A DNA stretch of 18,882 bases from Lutibacter sp. GTDB taxonomy: Bacteria > Bacteroidota > Bacteroidia > Flavobacteriales > Flavobacteriaceae. Below the pieces are notes generated by a model. That model was given only the letters and a program-made list of their open reading frames with translations. It had not been told where the DNA came from and made no database searches. Made by a program: the position numbers and the translations under genes. The DNA lies in assembly GCA_030599055.1 (NCBI GenBank), contig JAUVOS010000013.1:1-18882 (forward strand), in the 5' to 3' direction. Position 1 is the first letter of the stretch. Each line of letters opens with the position of its first letter. Shown piece after piece: positions 9,901 to 15,270 of the stretch.

Positions 9901-10222
9901 AAGCACTTTCTAAAATATTTTTTGTTGGGAATTCCGTTTCTTTAATTTCCTTTTCAAAGTTATGAATAATGTTGAGTTGGGCTTCTTCTTCAAGTGTTAA
10001 GGCATATTTAGATTGATGCATCAAGCATTTTACAATCTGAGGTGTATTGCTTGCTTTTTTAGCTTTGTTAAAAATCTCTGTCACTTTTTCATTAGCCGAT
10101 TTGGGTAAATTATCTACTTCTAGTTGTTCGACTTCTTTCCAAAGTTTGTCGTAATTTTCGTAAGCTTGTTGTGCGTGTAACAAAGTTGAGAATAGTAAAA
10201 TTAATAATAAGGACTTATTCAT
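3965..10222 (-). CDS. Alpha-2-macroglobulin family protein, very large, thioester present (2085 aa)
   Basis: An exported bacterial alpha-2-macroglobulin. In characterised relatives such as E. coli YfaS/ECAM a protease cuts a bait region and is then trapped through a reactive thioester. The signal peptide is residues 1-17 (cut before Q18) and has no lipobox, unlike the lipoprotein ECAM. Residues 20 to about 360 are helical. A peptidase-regulatory-like segment follows (about 490-560), then an MG2-type domain with FTDRSIYRPSQTVYFKG near 590-605. An acidic, Ala-rich, low-complexity linker lies near 1208-1257 where the bait region is expected. The A2M domain (FNETAFFFPHLTTDEEG) starts near 1260. 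The thioester motif CSEQ is intact at Cys1510-Gln1513 in the helical toroid domain. Two repeat-derived in-frame inserts are present, near 1382-1397 and 1644-1664. No pbpC gene is adjacent. Anti-protease function is inferred. Confidence 0.93.
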   Translation of the reverse strand: MNKSLLLILLFSTLLHAQQAYENYDKLWKEVEQLEVDNLPKSANEKVTEIFNKAKKASNTPQIVKCLMHQSKYALTLEEEAQLNIIHNFEKEIKETEFPTKNILESALASLYWQYFQQNRWQFYNRTNTAEKVDENDFRTWDLHTIFKEIHVHFQNSLQNGLLAQQESIDDFKEILLKQKESTVYRPTLYDFLAYNAIGFYTTGESNLAQPSYKFEIDDPDMLGNNTTFIKIDFSSKDTLSQKLQALKLYKNLTLFHHRNKNTKPLVDLTLNRLKFVKTNARFDGVDATYLQTLLALKKEYKQDEISTEIDYRIALEYQRLAQNYKTDENKKNQFMLREALEICITAIEKYPKSTGAKKCENLKSNILRPSLSITNENFIETNKPSRLLVSYKNVEKLYFKVQEIAPNVEESIQRKYNQRKKIDYINKFKTLTSFEVNLKNENDYQLHNTEVVLPQLPQGHYLILASKDADFNDDASYAYSFIQATDIALVESNQERTYRYQALNRYSGKPLQDAKVNLRNKNARYSNKPIDKTFITDKNGFISYTPNAHHNQVEITVNHKDDIGLFRYYRLYNPGHRGKETEFNNNHVFLFTDRSIYRPSQTVYFKGIAVSQYENKSKVIADKDIMITLKDANYQDVVSSILTTNEFGSFSGEFILPNNGLTGNYEIVVDSKHSSKNKQIFRRNDQISGRVGFSVEEYKRPKFSASFNKIKETFKLDENVTIKGVATAYAGSTISNAKVVYTVKRQVQYPKWWYWYRPYWNRSEAQEISHGEVTTNEKGEFEIVFLAQPDKSISAKDLPVFNYRINADITDVNGETRSTSTVVNVGYHTLIASIVIDEKIDKESKENKLTIDTKNLNGEFAPAKGVLKIYKVASSKKVYRKRPWNAPDYQDISKAEFEQQFPHDSYESKDLFSTDTMEPIFEIKFNTDKEKEIRLKRIKGWESGKYIAVVESKDNFDQKITDKTQFEVFSDVDIKVADKQLFYIKLDKKEYKAGEKVVVHLGTASNDMTVLVDVEKNHKIVRTELLHLNNEIKTIAIPVQKEDIGGFAIRYHFVNYNSFESGSLLVSVPYPKTELEIETLTFRDKLQPGQEETWSFKIKGPKGDKVVTEILTSMYDASLEQFKKHHWSFKPIYHKYYHTATNSRGHNSFGNSNFRVFQKSFKYTSITPQNYDALNWFGLSFGRDHYSRIGILNAVEEMEITEESKGKPKRGRALMAKGEVAAAPMDESMDGADYANGAVEQDKEESIESPQEENTDFSNVKIRTNFNETAFFFPHLTTDEEGNVSFEFTTPESLTKWKLQLLAHTKDLNTVVKSMETVTQKELMVLPNPPRFLREGDKIIISSKIANLTDKVLEGHAELQLFDAITGKDIAQNLFRSTDNSLPLGEMSRSDREGLQSFTINAQGNTNVSWNLSIPDDVQAVQYKIIAKAGDYSDGEQNVLPVLSNRMLITETLPMWVRSNQTKTFSLDKLKNNTSKTLKNHKLTLEVTSNPAWYAVQALPYLMEYPHACSEQIFSRYYANTLASHIANSNPRIQEVFKQWKNSDALLSNLEKNQELKSLIIQETPWLRDAQSESEQKKRIALLFDLNKMKSEQKQALKKLEQLQMSNGGFPWFKGSRYANRYITQHIISGFGHLDKLGVKNGSSSEVERSSSEVERSSSGVEMTDNAIKYLDNEIKKDYEKLLKRAQIIRDKENNKKKGQKKYEEYLTKNNTSHFQVHYLYTRSFFKDKKIRSSVQPAVAYYTNQAYKYWNNFNLYSKGLISLVAYRNDQNAVANKILASLKENSITSEELGMYWKENTSSWYWYQAPIETQALMIEVFTEIKNDTKTVDNLKIWLLKNKQTNRWKTTKATTEAIYALLLQGTDWLETSDFVTIKVADQTINPLELEHSKVEAGTGYFKTSWNGSEITPAMADVAISKESKGIAWGALYWQYFEDLDKITHAKTPLQLSKKLFLKSNTDRGEQLAEIIDKTELQLGDLVRVRIELKVDRAMEFIHMKDMRASGFEPVNVLSQYKWQDGLGYYESTKDASTNFFIDYLPKGIYVFEYDLRVNNAGDFSNGITTIQSMYAPEFSSHSEGVRVVIKN
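5231..5293 (-). repeat. In-frame 21-bp tandem repeat (3 copies) inside the macroglobulin gene
   Basis: Three adjacent 21-bp units (5231-5251, 5252-5272, 5273-5293 on the plus strand) each end in cgctcgatga. They encode SSSEVER, SSSEVER and SSSGVEM (residues 1644-1664) within the thioester domain. The tcgagcgaagtcga core resembles a short repeat I recall as common in flavobacterial gene spacers; that link is from memory. Confidence 0.85.
6032..6079 (-). repeat. In-frame double-hairpin element inside the macroglobulin gene
   Basis: Two perfect hairpins lie back to back: tgtcac-ttc-gtgaca (6046-6060) and tctctccc-aaa-gggagaga (6061-6079). The stretch codes for residues 1382-1397, SLPLGEMSRSDREGLQ, which looks foreign between the strands RSTDN and SFTINAQG of a macroglobulin domain. 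The frame is kept. Confidence 0.75.
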
Positions 10223-10249
10223 TTTTAGGTAAAATTATAAATTCATCCA

Positions 10250-10257
10250 CAAATCTA
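10250..10257 (-). promoter_or_regulatory. -7 promoter box of the macroglobulin gene
   Basis: On the minus strand this reads TAGATTTG, an exact TAnnTTTG match, 27 nt before the ATG at 10222. A TTTG lies farther upstream than the usual -33 spacing, so the -33 element is uncertain. Confidence 0.55.
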
Positions 10258-10386
10258 CAATAATCGTTCCGTAAGATAAACATCAAATGAGCAAAAGGCT
10301 CTTGTGATTGAGGGAAGTATCATTTCTGAGTTAAATAATCCTTTTATCTCTTATTGAAATATATTCGTTATTTTTACTTTTTGGAT

Positions 10387-10435
10387 ATAACGCGGTTTGT
10401 AATACGCTATACGCAGTATGCTACATGCTATATGC
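10387..10435. repeat. Second locus of the nRTAYGC heptamer array
   Basis: Heptamers run in phase: ataacgc, ggtttgt (degenerate), aatacgc, tatacgc, agtatgc, tacatgc, tatatgc. This matches the consensus of the array at 2783-2866, in the same orientation. It lies about 90 bp before the response regulator start, probably within its leader or promoter region. Confidence 0.78.
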
Positions 10436-10526
10436 AGTAGCGCTATAAAACTGTAACTAGCAAAAAATATAAATATTTAGTAATACAAAATCCTTACTCG
10501 TATTGCACGCATAAAACATAAAAAAC

Positions 10527-11267
10527 ATGAGCATCATTCTCAAATCAATCATCGTAGAAGACGAAAAGACAAGTAGAGATATCTTAAAAACCTATCTAAC
10601 TAAATACTGTCCTAATGTTCAAGTATTGGGTGAAGCAGAAAATATTGAAGAAGCACTTGTACTTATCAGGAAAAATGAACTGGATTTAGTATTTTTAGAT
10701 GTAGAAATGCCGTATGGGAACGCTTTTGATTTATTAGACAAAGTGGGCGATATTAATTTTGAAACTGTATTCGTTACGGCCTATAACCAATACGCCATAG
10801 ACGCTTTAAACCAACATGCAGCTTATTATTTATTAAAGCCTATTTCTATTGATGAGCTTATTAAAGCCGTTGATTTTGTCACAGAAATTAAAACAAAAGA
10901 GCAGGCTTTGACAAATGAAGTTTTAAAACCCGTTATTTCAATTAAGAATAAAAAAATATCCATTCCTACGCAATCAGGGTTTGAGGTGTTAGACACAAAA
11001 AATATTTTATATTGTCAAGCTGATGACAATTATACACATATATTTTTACATGATGATACTAGAGAACTTGTCAGCAAAACATTGGGTTTTTTTGAAAAAC
11101 AATTAGTAGATAACGGTTTTTTTCGCATTCATAAAAGCTATTTGGTTAACCTTAGTGTTATAAAAAGCTACTATAAAGGAAAAGGAGGAACTATCGTTTT
11201 AAACAATGGGAAATCAATACCGGTTGCCAGTTCAAAAAAAGCAGCATTTTTAGGGTTTTTTAAGTAA
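10527..11267 (+). CDS. LytTR-family response regulator (246 aa)
   Basis: A two-component transcription regulator of the LytR/AlgR type. The receiver domain (about 6-125) has the acidic pair Glu11/Asp12, phospho-acceptor Asp58 in VFLDVEMP, Thr84 in FVTAYN and Lys104 in LLKPIS, so it should be phosphorylatable. The LytTR DNA-binding domain (about 140-246) shows ILYCQADDNYTHIFL, FFRIHKSYLVNL and LNNGKSIPVASSKKAAF, the normal strand pattern of this domain. Length is typical. LytTR regulators are usually paired with a LytS/YehU-type histidine kinase (His_kinase family), but none is adjacent, so the kinase must be elsewhere or the regulator is an orphan. It is divergent from the macroglobulin gene across 304 bp. 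Regulation of that gene is possible but unproven. Confidence 0.95.
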   Translation: MSIILKSIIVEDEKTSRDILKTYLTKYCPNVQVLGEAENIEEALVLIRKNELDLVFLDVEMPYGNAFDLLDKVGDINFETVFVTAYNQYAIDALNQHAAYYLLKPISIDELIKAVDFVTEIKTKEQALTNEVLKPVISIKNKKISIPTQSGFEVLDTKNILYCQADDNYTHIFLHDDTRELVSKTLGFFEKQLVDNGFFRIHKSYLVNLSVIKSYYKGKGGTIVLNNGKSIPVASSKKAAFLGFFK

Positions 11268-11340
11268 TACATTTTAATTCACACGGAATTAATAGAATAC
11301 ACAGAAGCAAAAATGAGAAAACAAAAACAATTTCGCTGTA

Positions 11341-11348
11341 TTATTTTG
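11341..11348 (+). promoter_or_regulatory. Possible -7 box before the small barrel gene
   Basis: TTATTTTG differs at one position from TAnnTTTG and lies 45 nt before the chosen ATG at 11394. It falls inside the open frame upstream of that ATG, which supports the downstream start. Confidence 0.35.
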
Positions 11349-11393
11349 TCTAAACAAAGCAAAATACTATTTTTACAAAAAACATATAAACTT

Positions 11394-11954
11394 ATGCGTA
11401 CATATTTATTATTTGCAGTCTTTCTTATCGGTTTTTTCAATATAAGTAAAGCACAAGATACTGGCGTATCTTTTGAAATGCACTATCCTTTAATATTTAG
11501 TGATGAACACAATGCTTATACTGATAATGAAGGTGTTTTGGGAGGTGCATTACAATTTCAGTTTACAGATAATGTACCTTTCAATTTTGGGATAGAATAC
11601 AAGTTTGATCTTTTTCAAACTATCGAAAATTTAAGTGAATATACTGAAACAACAAAACGTAATTTTTTAATTAGCAACATTAATTTATTCAGTAAAATGA
11701 TGTTTGTTACTGTTCCTGAGCTTCAACTTTATACAACAGGCGGTTTTACAACTTATAAATACAAAAATACTAGTACCGGTCGTAGCCATATTGGTTTTAA
11801 TGTTGGAGCCGGTTTATCGTATGATATCTTTGAAAAAATTTATTTATTTAGTTCTTATAGCTTTATTAAAGCAACCCTAAAACAAAATGATGGTGAAAGT
11901 TTAACTTCTGATAAATACCAATTGATTCGTATAGGATTTGGTTTTAAAATATAA
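11394..11954 (+). CDS. Small predicted outer-membrane beta-barrel protein (186 aa)
   Basis: I do not recognise a named family. The start is set at the ATG at 11394 because it opens directly into a signal peptide, MRTYLLFAVFLIGFF...KAQ, with cleavage before Q. The frame is open up to an ATG at 11313, but those 27 residues are basic and would bury the signal. The mature part alternates short hydrophobic strands with polar turns (for example LGGALQFQFTDNVPFNFGIEYKFDL, written here in pieces: GALQFQF, FNFGIEYKFDL, IGFNVGAGLSYDIF) and ends in RIGFGFKI, with a terminal aromatic-rich strand. This is the usual look of small 8-stranded outer-membrane barrels in Bacteroidota. It lies between the response regulator and the hexapeptide protein; no functional link is evident. 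Confidence 0.75.
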   Translation: MRTYLLFAVFLIGFFNISKAQDTGVSFEMHYPLIFSDEHNAYTDNEGVLGGALQFQFTDNVPFNFGIEYKFDLFQTIENLSEYTETTKRNFLISNINLFSKMMFVTVPELQLYTTGGFTTYKYKNTSTGRSHIGFNVGAGLSYDIFEKIYLFSSYSFIKATLKQNDGESLTSDKYQLIRIGFGFKI

Positions 11955-11970
11955 TAAAAGTATCAATGGG

Positions 11971-11985
11971 GTTTGGGCTTTGGGC
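11971..11985. repeat. Short heptamer copy (gtttggg-ctttggg-c)
   Basis: Two 7-bp units in the spacer before the hexapeptide gene. They match the reverse complement of the aaagccc units at 2922-2935. It is short, so chance is possible. Confidence 0.45.
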
Positions 11986-12014
11986 AGATTTATTAAGCAA
12001 TTACTACTAAAAAT

Positions 12015-12527
12015 ATGATAAAAAAAACTCTAAACAATAAAACCCCAAAATACGGTAAAGACTGCTTCTTTGCAGAGAATGCAGTTGTAATTGGAGATGT
12101 GGTAATGGGTGATTTTTGTAGTGTTTGGTACAATGCGGTTATTCGTGGCGATGTGAACTATATAAAAATTGGAAACAAAGTCAACATTCAAGATGGCGTA
12201 GTTATTCACGGAACTTATAAAAAATCATCTACTACTATCGGTGATAATGTTTCTATTGCTCATAATGCAACTGTTCATGGTTGTACGATACACGATAATG
12301 TGCTTATTGGTATGAACGCTGTTATTTTGGACGATGCTGTAATTCACTCCAATAGTATTATCGCAGCAGGAGCCGTAATAACGAAAGGAACTATTGTTGA
12401 AAGTGGAAGCATTTATGCCGGTATTCCTGCAAAAAAAATAAAAGACATATCGTTGGAATTATTATCGGGTGAAATTGAACGAATTGCAAATTCTTACCTC
12501 AAATATGCAAGTTGGTATAAAGAGTAA
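12015..12527 (+). CDS. Gamma-carbonic-anhydrase-like hexapeptide-repeat protein (170 aa)
   Basis: A left-handed beta-helix protein of the gamma-carbonic anhydrase/PaaY/YrdA group. Hexapeptide repeats run through about 20-140 (VVIGDVVMGDF, IKIGNKVNIQDG, TTIGDNVSIAHN, CTIHDNVLIGMN). The three metal-ligand histidines of the family are present as His65 (VVIHG), His83 (IAHN) and His88 (TVHGC), with the conserved IRGD (44-47) and NIQDG (57-61) segments. A C-terminal helix (about 148-170) is usual. It would act as a cytosolic trimer. Metal binding is well supported; actual carbonic anhydrase activity is not, because many members lack the proton-shuttle loop of the archaeal enzyme Cam and have unknown substrates. 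It lies 60 bp after the barrel gene and may share its transcript. Confidence 0.92.
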   Translation: MIKKTLNNKTPKYGKDCFFAENAVVIGDVVMGDFCSVWYNAVIRGDVNYIKIGNKVNIQDGVVIHGTYKKSSTTIGDNVSIAHNATVHGCTIHDNVLIGMNAVILDDAVIHSNSIIAAGAVITKGTIVESGSIYAGIPAKKIKDISLELLSGEIERIANSYLKYASWYKE

Positions 12528-12650
12528 AAAACAAACGCACTTTCTGAAATACCTTTTATTTCTAACTTTTCTAAAAATATATTTAAGGATTAAAACTATT
12601 TGACAAAAGCTAGGTCAAACCAGTGTAACTTAAGCTGAAAGACAAACAAA

Positions 12651-13190
12651 TTGATTCAAGAAGCTAATTTAATAAAAGAGCTTAAAGAACCCTTTATAAA
12701 AGAAAAGGCGTTCAGCACACTTGTTGATTTGTATCAAGAAAGGCTGTATTGGCATATTCGGAAAATTGTAATTACGCACGAAGATGCTAATGATGTGCTG
12801 CAAAATACATTCATTCGGATTTTTAAAGGTATCAATGCTTTTAAAGCAGAAAGTTCTTTACATACTTGGATGCACAAAATAGCCTATAATGAGTCTTTGC
12901 GTTTACTCCAAAAAAATAAAAGAAATACTTCGGAATCTATTGATGAAATTAGTAGTAATTACCTAGAGTCGTTGACACAAGACACTTATTTTGATGGCGA
13001 TGAAATTCAACTGAAGCTTCAGACTATTTTATCAGAATTATCCAATAAACAAGGTCGGGTTTTTCAAATGAAATATTTTGACAATTTAAGTTTTAAACAA
13101 ATAGCTGAAATAACGAATACAAATGAAAATACGCTAAAATCATCCTATTATAGCGTTGTTAAAATAATTGAAAAAAAAATTAGAATCTAA
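12651..13190 (+). CDS. ECF-type RNA polymerase sigma factor (179 aa, TTG start)
   Basis: A group IV sigma factor that directs RNA polymerase to a small set of promoters. Region 2 is about 20-90, with LVDLYQERLYWHIRKIV, DANDVLQNTFIRIFKGI (region 2.2/2.3) and SSLHTWMHKIAYNESLRLLQ (2.4). Region 4 is about 120-178, with LSNKQGRVFQMKYFDNLSFKQIAEITNTNENTLKSSYYSVVKII, the helix-turn-helix that reads the -35 element (quoted as its landmarks LSNKQ, SFKQIAEITN and NENTLKSSYY). The start is TTG: a stop codon stands in frame five codons upstream (12636) and no ATG precedes the conserved part. The anti-sigma-like gene follows after 9 bp, the usual layout for an ECF unit, and such units are commonly autoregulated. 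No clear TAnnTTTG box lies in the 123-bp spacer before it, which would fit control by its own promoter type. Confidence 0.95.
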   Translation: MIQEANLIKELKEPFIKEKAFSTLVDLYQERLYWHIRKIVITHEDANDVLQNTFIRIFKGINAFKAESSLHTWMHKIAYNESLRLLQKNKRNTSESIDEISSNYLESLTQDTYFDGDEIQLKLQTILSELSNKQGRVFQMKYFDNLSFKQIAEITNTNENTLKSSYYSVVKIIEKKIRI

Positions 13191-13199
13191 GATATAATC

Positions 13200-13748
13200 A
13201 TGATACAATCAAATAATAACAAACAAGAACATTCGGAAAATACCTTCTTAAAAGAGTCTTTTGATGCGAATAAAATCACACAAAATCATAAAGATTTTCT
13301 AGGATTAGACATCCCTGATGCTTATTTTTCAAAATCGAAAAAAGAGATTTTAGAAGCCCTTCCTAAAGTTCAAAAAAGAAAAACTAGTATTTTTGGAATG
13401 CAACCAATATTTGCCTATCCAATAGCCGCTTCTTTGTTATTACTTATCGGAATTGCAATTTGGTTTCAAAATTCAAAATTAAAAACAGATATTCAAGTAA
13501 CCGATATTGAAGGAATTGAAATAAATAATCTGGACCTTCCTTTTGACGCAGTTTTAATTAACTCCTTATTGGTAGAAAACTCAGAAATAGACCGTTTTAT
13601 GGACACTTATATTATAGATGAAATTATTGTAGAAGCAAATATTTCCGAAGATAAACTAGATGCTATTCTCATCAATTCATTCTTTATAAAAGACACATTA
13701 ATAGATGATTATTTCAATGAAACACTATTAGACAACTTAATACTTTAA
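13200..13748 (+). CDS. Probable single-pass anti-sigma protein with 19-residue repeats (182 aa)
   Basis: It follows the sigma gene by 9 bp. The cytosolic part (1-67) contains LGLDIPDAYFSKSKKEIL (35-52), matching the P-x-x-YF pattern I know from Bacteroidota anti-sigma-like proteins. One transmembrane helix (about 70-89) follows a basic stretch, giving an N-in, C-out topology. The outer part (about 96-182) is acidic and falls into 19-residue repeats: 115-133, 134-152, 153-171 and a partial 172-182, with a weaker copy at 96-114. The shared pattern is hydrophobic-D-x-x-L-I-x-x, then a hydrophobic triplet and I-D near the end (DAVLINSLLV against DAILINSFFI). No zinc-finger anti-sigma motif (HxxxCxxC) is present. 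An anti-sigma role is inferred from position and topology, not from a recognised domain. The repeated outer part is a natural sensor candidate. Confidence 0.8.
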   Translation: MIQSNNNKQEHSENTFLKESFDANKITQNHKDFLGLDIPDAYFSKSKKEILEALPKVQKRKTSIFGMQPIFAYPIAASLLLLIGIAIWFQNSKLKTDIQVTDIEGIEINNLDLPFDAVLINSLLVENSEIDRFMDTYIIDEIIVEANISEDKLDAILINSFFIKDTLIDDYFNETLLDNLIL

Positions 13749-13778
13749 ATAGTTTTTCTAACTATAAACAAACTATTT
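13747..13778. repeat. Overlapping alternative hairpins after the anti-sigma stop
   Basis: aaatagttt (13747-13755) pairs with aaactattt (13770-13778). The inner atagtt (13749-13754) can instead pair with aactat (13760-13765). The two structures exclude each other, which could act as a partial terminator or mRNA processing site between the sigma pair and the two envelope genes. It is AT-rich and thus weak. Confidence 0.4.
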
Positions 13779-13831
13779 ATAAATATACCGTTCTAAATTA
13801 TAAATACATTAAAATTTTAAACTCAACAATC

Positions 13832-14338
13832 ATGACAACAAAAGTTAAGTACCTAATTGCGATGTTTACCTTCTTTATCTTTGTAACATCCAGTAATGTG
13901 CTTTTTGCACAAACAAATGATAAGTATCAACTTCTTATGGAGGAGCTGACAACAGACCAACAAGAAATGCTCCAAAATGAGCGAAAACTCATGAAACGTA
14001 ATCGTGAACAATTAAGAGAAACGCTTACAACGGAACAATTATCAATTTTACAAGATCAAACTCAAACTAGAGAGCAAATAAGAAAACAATTGAGAAATTC
14101 TTTTTCTGAAGAACAAATGAATCTTGTTCAAAATCAAGAAATGCGTTTACGTCAAACACGTGAAGAATTTAGACAAAGTTTAAGTAAAGAACAACGGAAA
14201 ATGCTTAGAGAGCGATTAGAACATAGACATAGAAATTCTGGAGAAAGCGGAGAATTAAGAAATGGTTTACGCCAAGGAGATGGTGAAGGAATAAGAAATG
14301 GAGGAAAAGGTAATGGAAATAATTCAGGTGGAAATTAG
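13832..14338 (+). CDS. Periplasmic LTxxQ-repeat protein, Spy/CpxP-like (168 aa)
   Basis: A secreted helical protein. The signal peptide is 1-26 (cut before Q27). The body is made of exact 26-residue repeats: 39-64 (LTTDQQEML...), 65-90 (LTTEQLSIL...), 91-116 (FSEEQMNLV...) and a truncated 117-132 (LSKEQRKML...). Each opens with the LTxxQ-like motif that defines Spy/CpxP-type proteins and ends in a basic stretch (RNREQLRET, REQIRKQLRNS, RQTREEFRQS). The tail (133-168) is Gly/Asn-rich and probably disordered. Spy and CpxP are periplasmic chaperone or stress-sensor proteins, and CnrX, the metal sensor of an ECF circuit, is considered to share that fold. By position behind a sigma/anti-sigma pair this protein could be the sensor or a product of the response; which one is inference. 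Multiple tandem LTxxQ units are unusual compared with the two in Spy. Confidence 0.8.
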   Translation: MTTKVKYLIAMFTFFIFVTSSNVLFAQTNDKYQLLMEELTTDQQEMLQNERKLMKRNREQLRETLTTEQLSILQDQTQTREQIRKQLRNSFSEEQMNLVQNQEMRLRQTREEFRQSLSKEQRKMLRERLEHRHRNSGESGELRNGLRQGDGEGIRNGGKGNGNNSGGN

Positions 14339-14348
14339 CCAGTAAAAC

Positions 14349-15254
14349 ATGACAATTAGTTTTTTAGCATATAAAACTATACAGAATATGGTAAGGTTGC
14401 TATTATTTATAATAGCAACCTCTTTCCTTTCTTACGCGCAAGAACCGAATGAAAATGAACAACTAGATATCCTTCTAGGAGAATTGTTTTTTAATGAAAA
14501 TGAATTTATTGATGATATTTTAGAATCAATTCAAACTAAAAATTTTATTTATACCCAAGTTAGGTACAATAACAACACTTTTTTTTCAGGTAGAGATTCA
14601 GGGATAGATCAATTTAATTTGAGTCCGGAACTAACCTATTATCACAAATCAGGTTTTAACATAAGTGTTTCAGGTATTTACTATGAAAATTTTGATCCTA
14701 ATTGGGATTATACTAACATTTCTTTAGGCTATTACAACACTATTGGCACAAACAAACTATTTCACTACAAAACAGGATATACAAAATATTTTTATAAAGA
14801 TGGTTGGGACACCTTTACAAATTCATTAGATGCAAGTATCGGTATTAGAAATAAGAAACGAAATCTAGGTAGCGTGTTGGCGGCCTCTTACTTATTTGGA
14901 ACCGATCAATCTTTACAACTTGTATCAAATAACTATAGTAGAATTTCATTAATAAAACGAAAGGAGTTTAGTTTAAAACTAAGACCGCAACTCAATTTTA
15001 TTGTAGCCAAACAAACAATAGCTTTAGAGCAATTAAATGATATTGGCGGTGAAAGTACTTTAGAGCTTGTTGAATATGATATTTTCGATTTACTAAATAC
15101 ACAAGTAAATCTACCACTTACATTTACCACTAAATCTTGGGATATCGGATTGGGCTATACCCTTAATTTTCCATCTGCTGTAGCGACAGAAGAAAACCTA
15201 AAAACAACCGGTTTTTTCAATTTTTCGATTGGTTATTTAATTGACTTCGATTAA
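14349..15254 (+). CDS. Predicted outer-membrane beta-barrel protein, last gene of the ECF module (301 aa)
   Basis: It starts 10 bp after the LTxxQ gene, so it is almost surely co-transcribed. Two ATG starts are possible. The one at 14349 gives a 31-residue leader; the one at 14388 gives a compact signal peptide (MVRLLLFIIATSFLSYAQ). I keep the first for closeness to the upstream stop but consider the second equally good. The mature protein begins with an acidic stretch (about 32-60) and continues as alternating amphipathic strands with aromatic girdles (ISVSGIYYENF, ISLGYYNTI, LFHYKTGYTKYFY, WDIGLGYTLNF), ending in FFNFSIGYLIDFD. This pattern fits a barrel of about 12-14 strands. No named family is recognised. 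It may be the envelope component that the sigma circuit serves or watches. Confidence 0.78.
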   Translation: MTISFLAYKTIQNMVRLLLFIIATSFLSYAQEPNENEQLDILLGELFFNENEFIDDILESIQTKNFIYTQVRYNNNTFFSGRDSGIDQFNLSPELTYYHKSGFNISVSGIYYENFDPNWDYTNISLGYYNTIGTNKLFHYKTGYTKYFYKDGWDTFTNSLDASIGIRNKKRNLGSVLAASYLFGTDQSLQLVSNNYSRISLIKRKEFSLKLRPQLNFIVAKQTIALEQLNDIGGESTLELVEYDIFDLLNTQVNLPLTFTTKSWDIGLGYTLNFPSAVATEENLKTTGFFNFSIGYLIDFD

Positions 15255-15270
15255 AGGTAATAGCATTTCT

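Larger units (their letters stand above)
10223..10526. other. Divergent intergenic region (304 bp)
   Basis: Holds the macroglobulin promoter at its left end and a heptamer repeat block (10387-10435). A weak TActTTTTG sequence near 10375-10383 is one base too long for the -7 consensus but could serve the response regulator gene. A small gagc-aaaag-gctc hairpin is at 10289-10301. No small gene is supported. Confidence 0.6.

Noticed and set aside
11313..11393. 27-residue N-terminal extension of the small barrel protein
   Set aside because: It would place basic residues before a complete signal peptide. The ATG at 11394 starts exactly at that signal, and a possible promoter box lies inside the extension.
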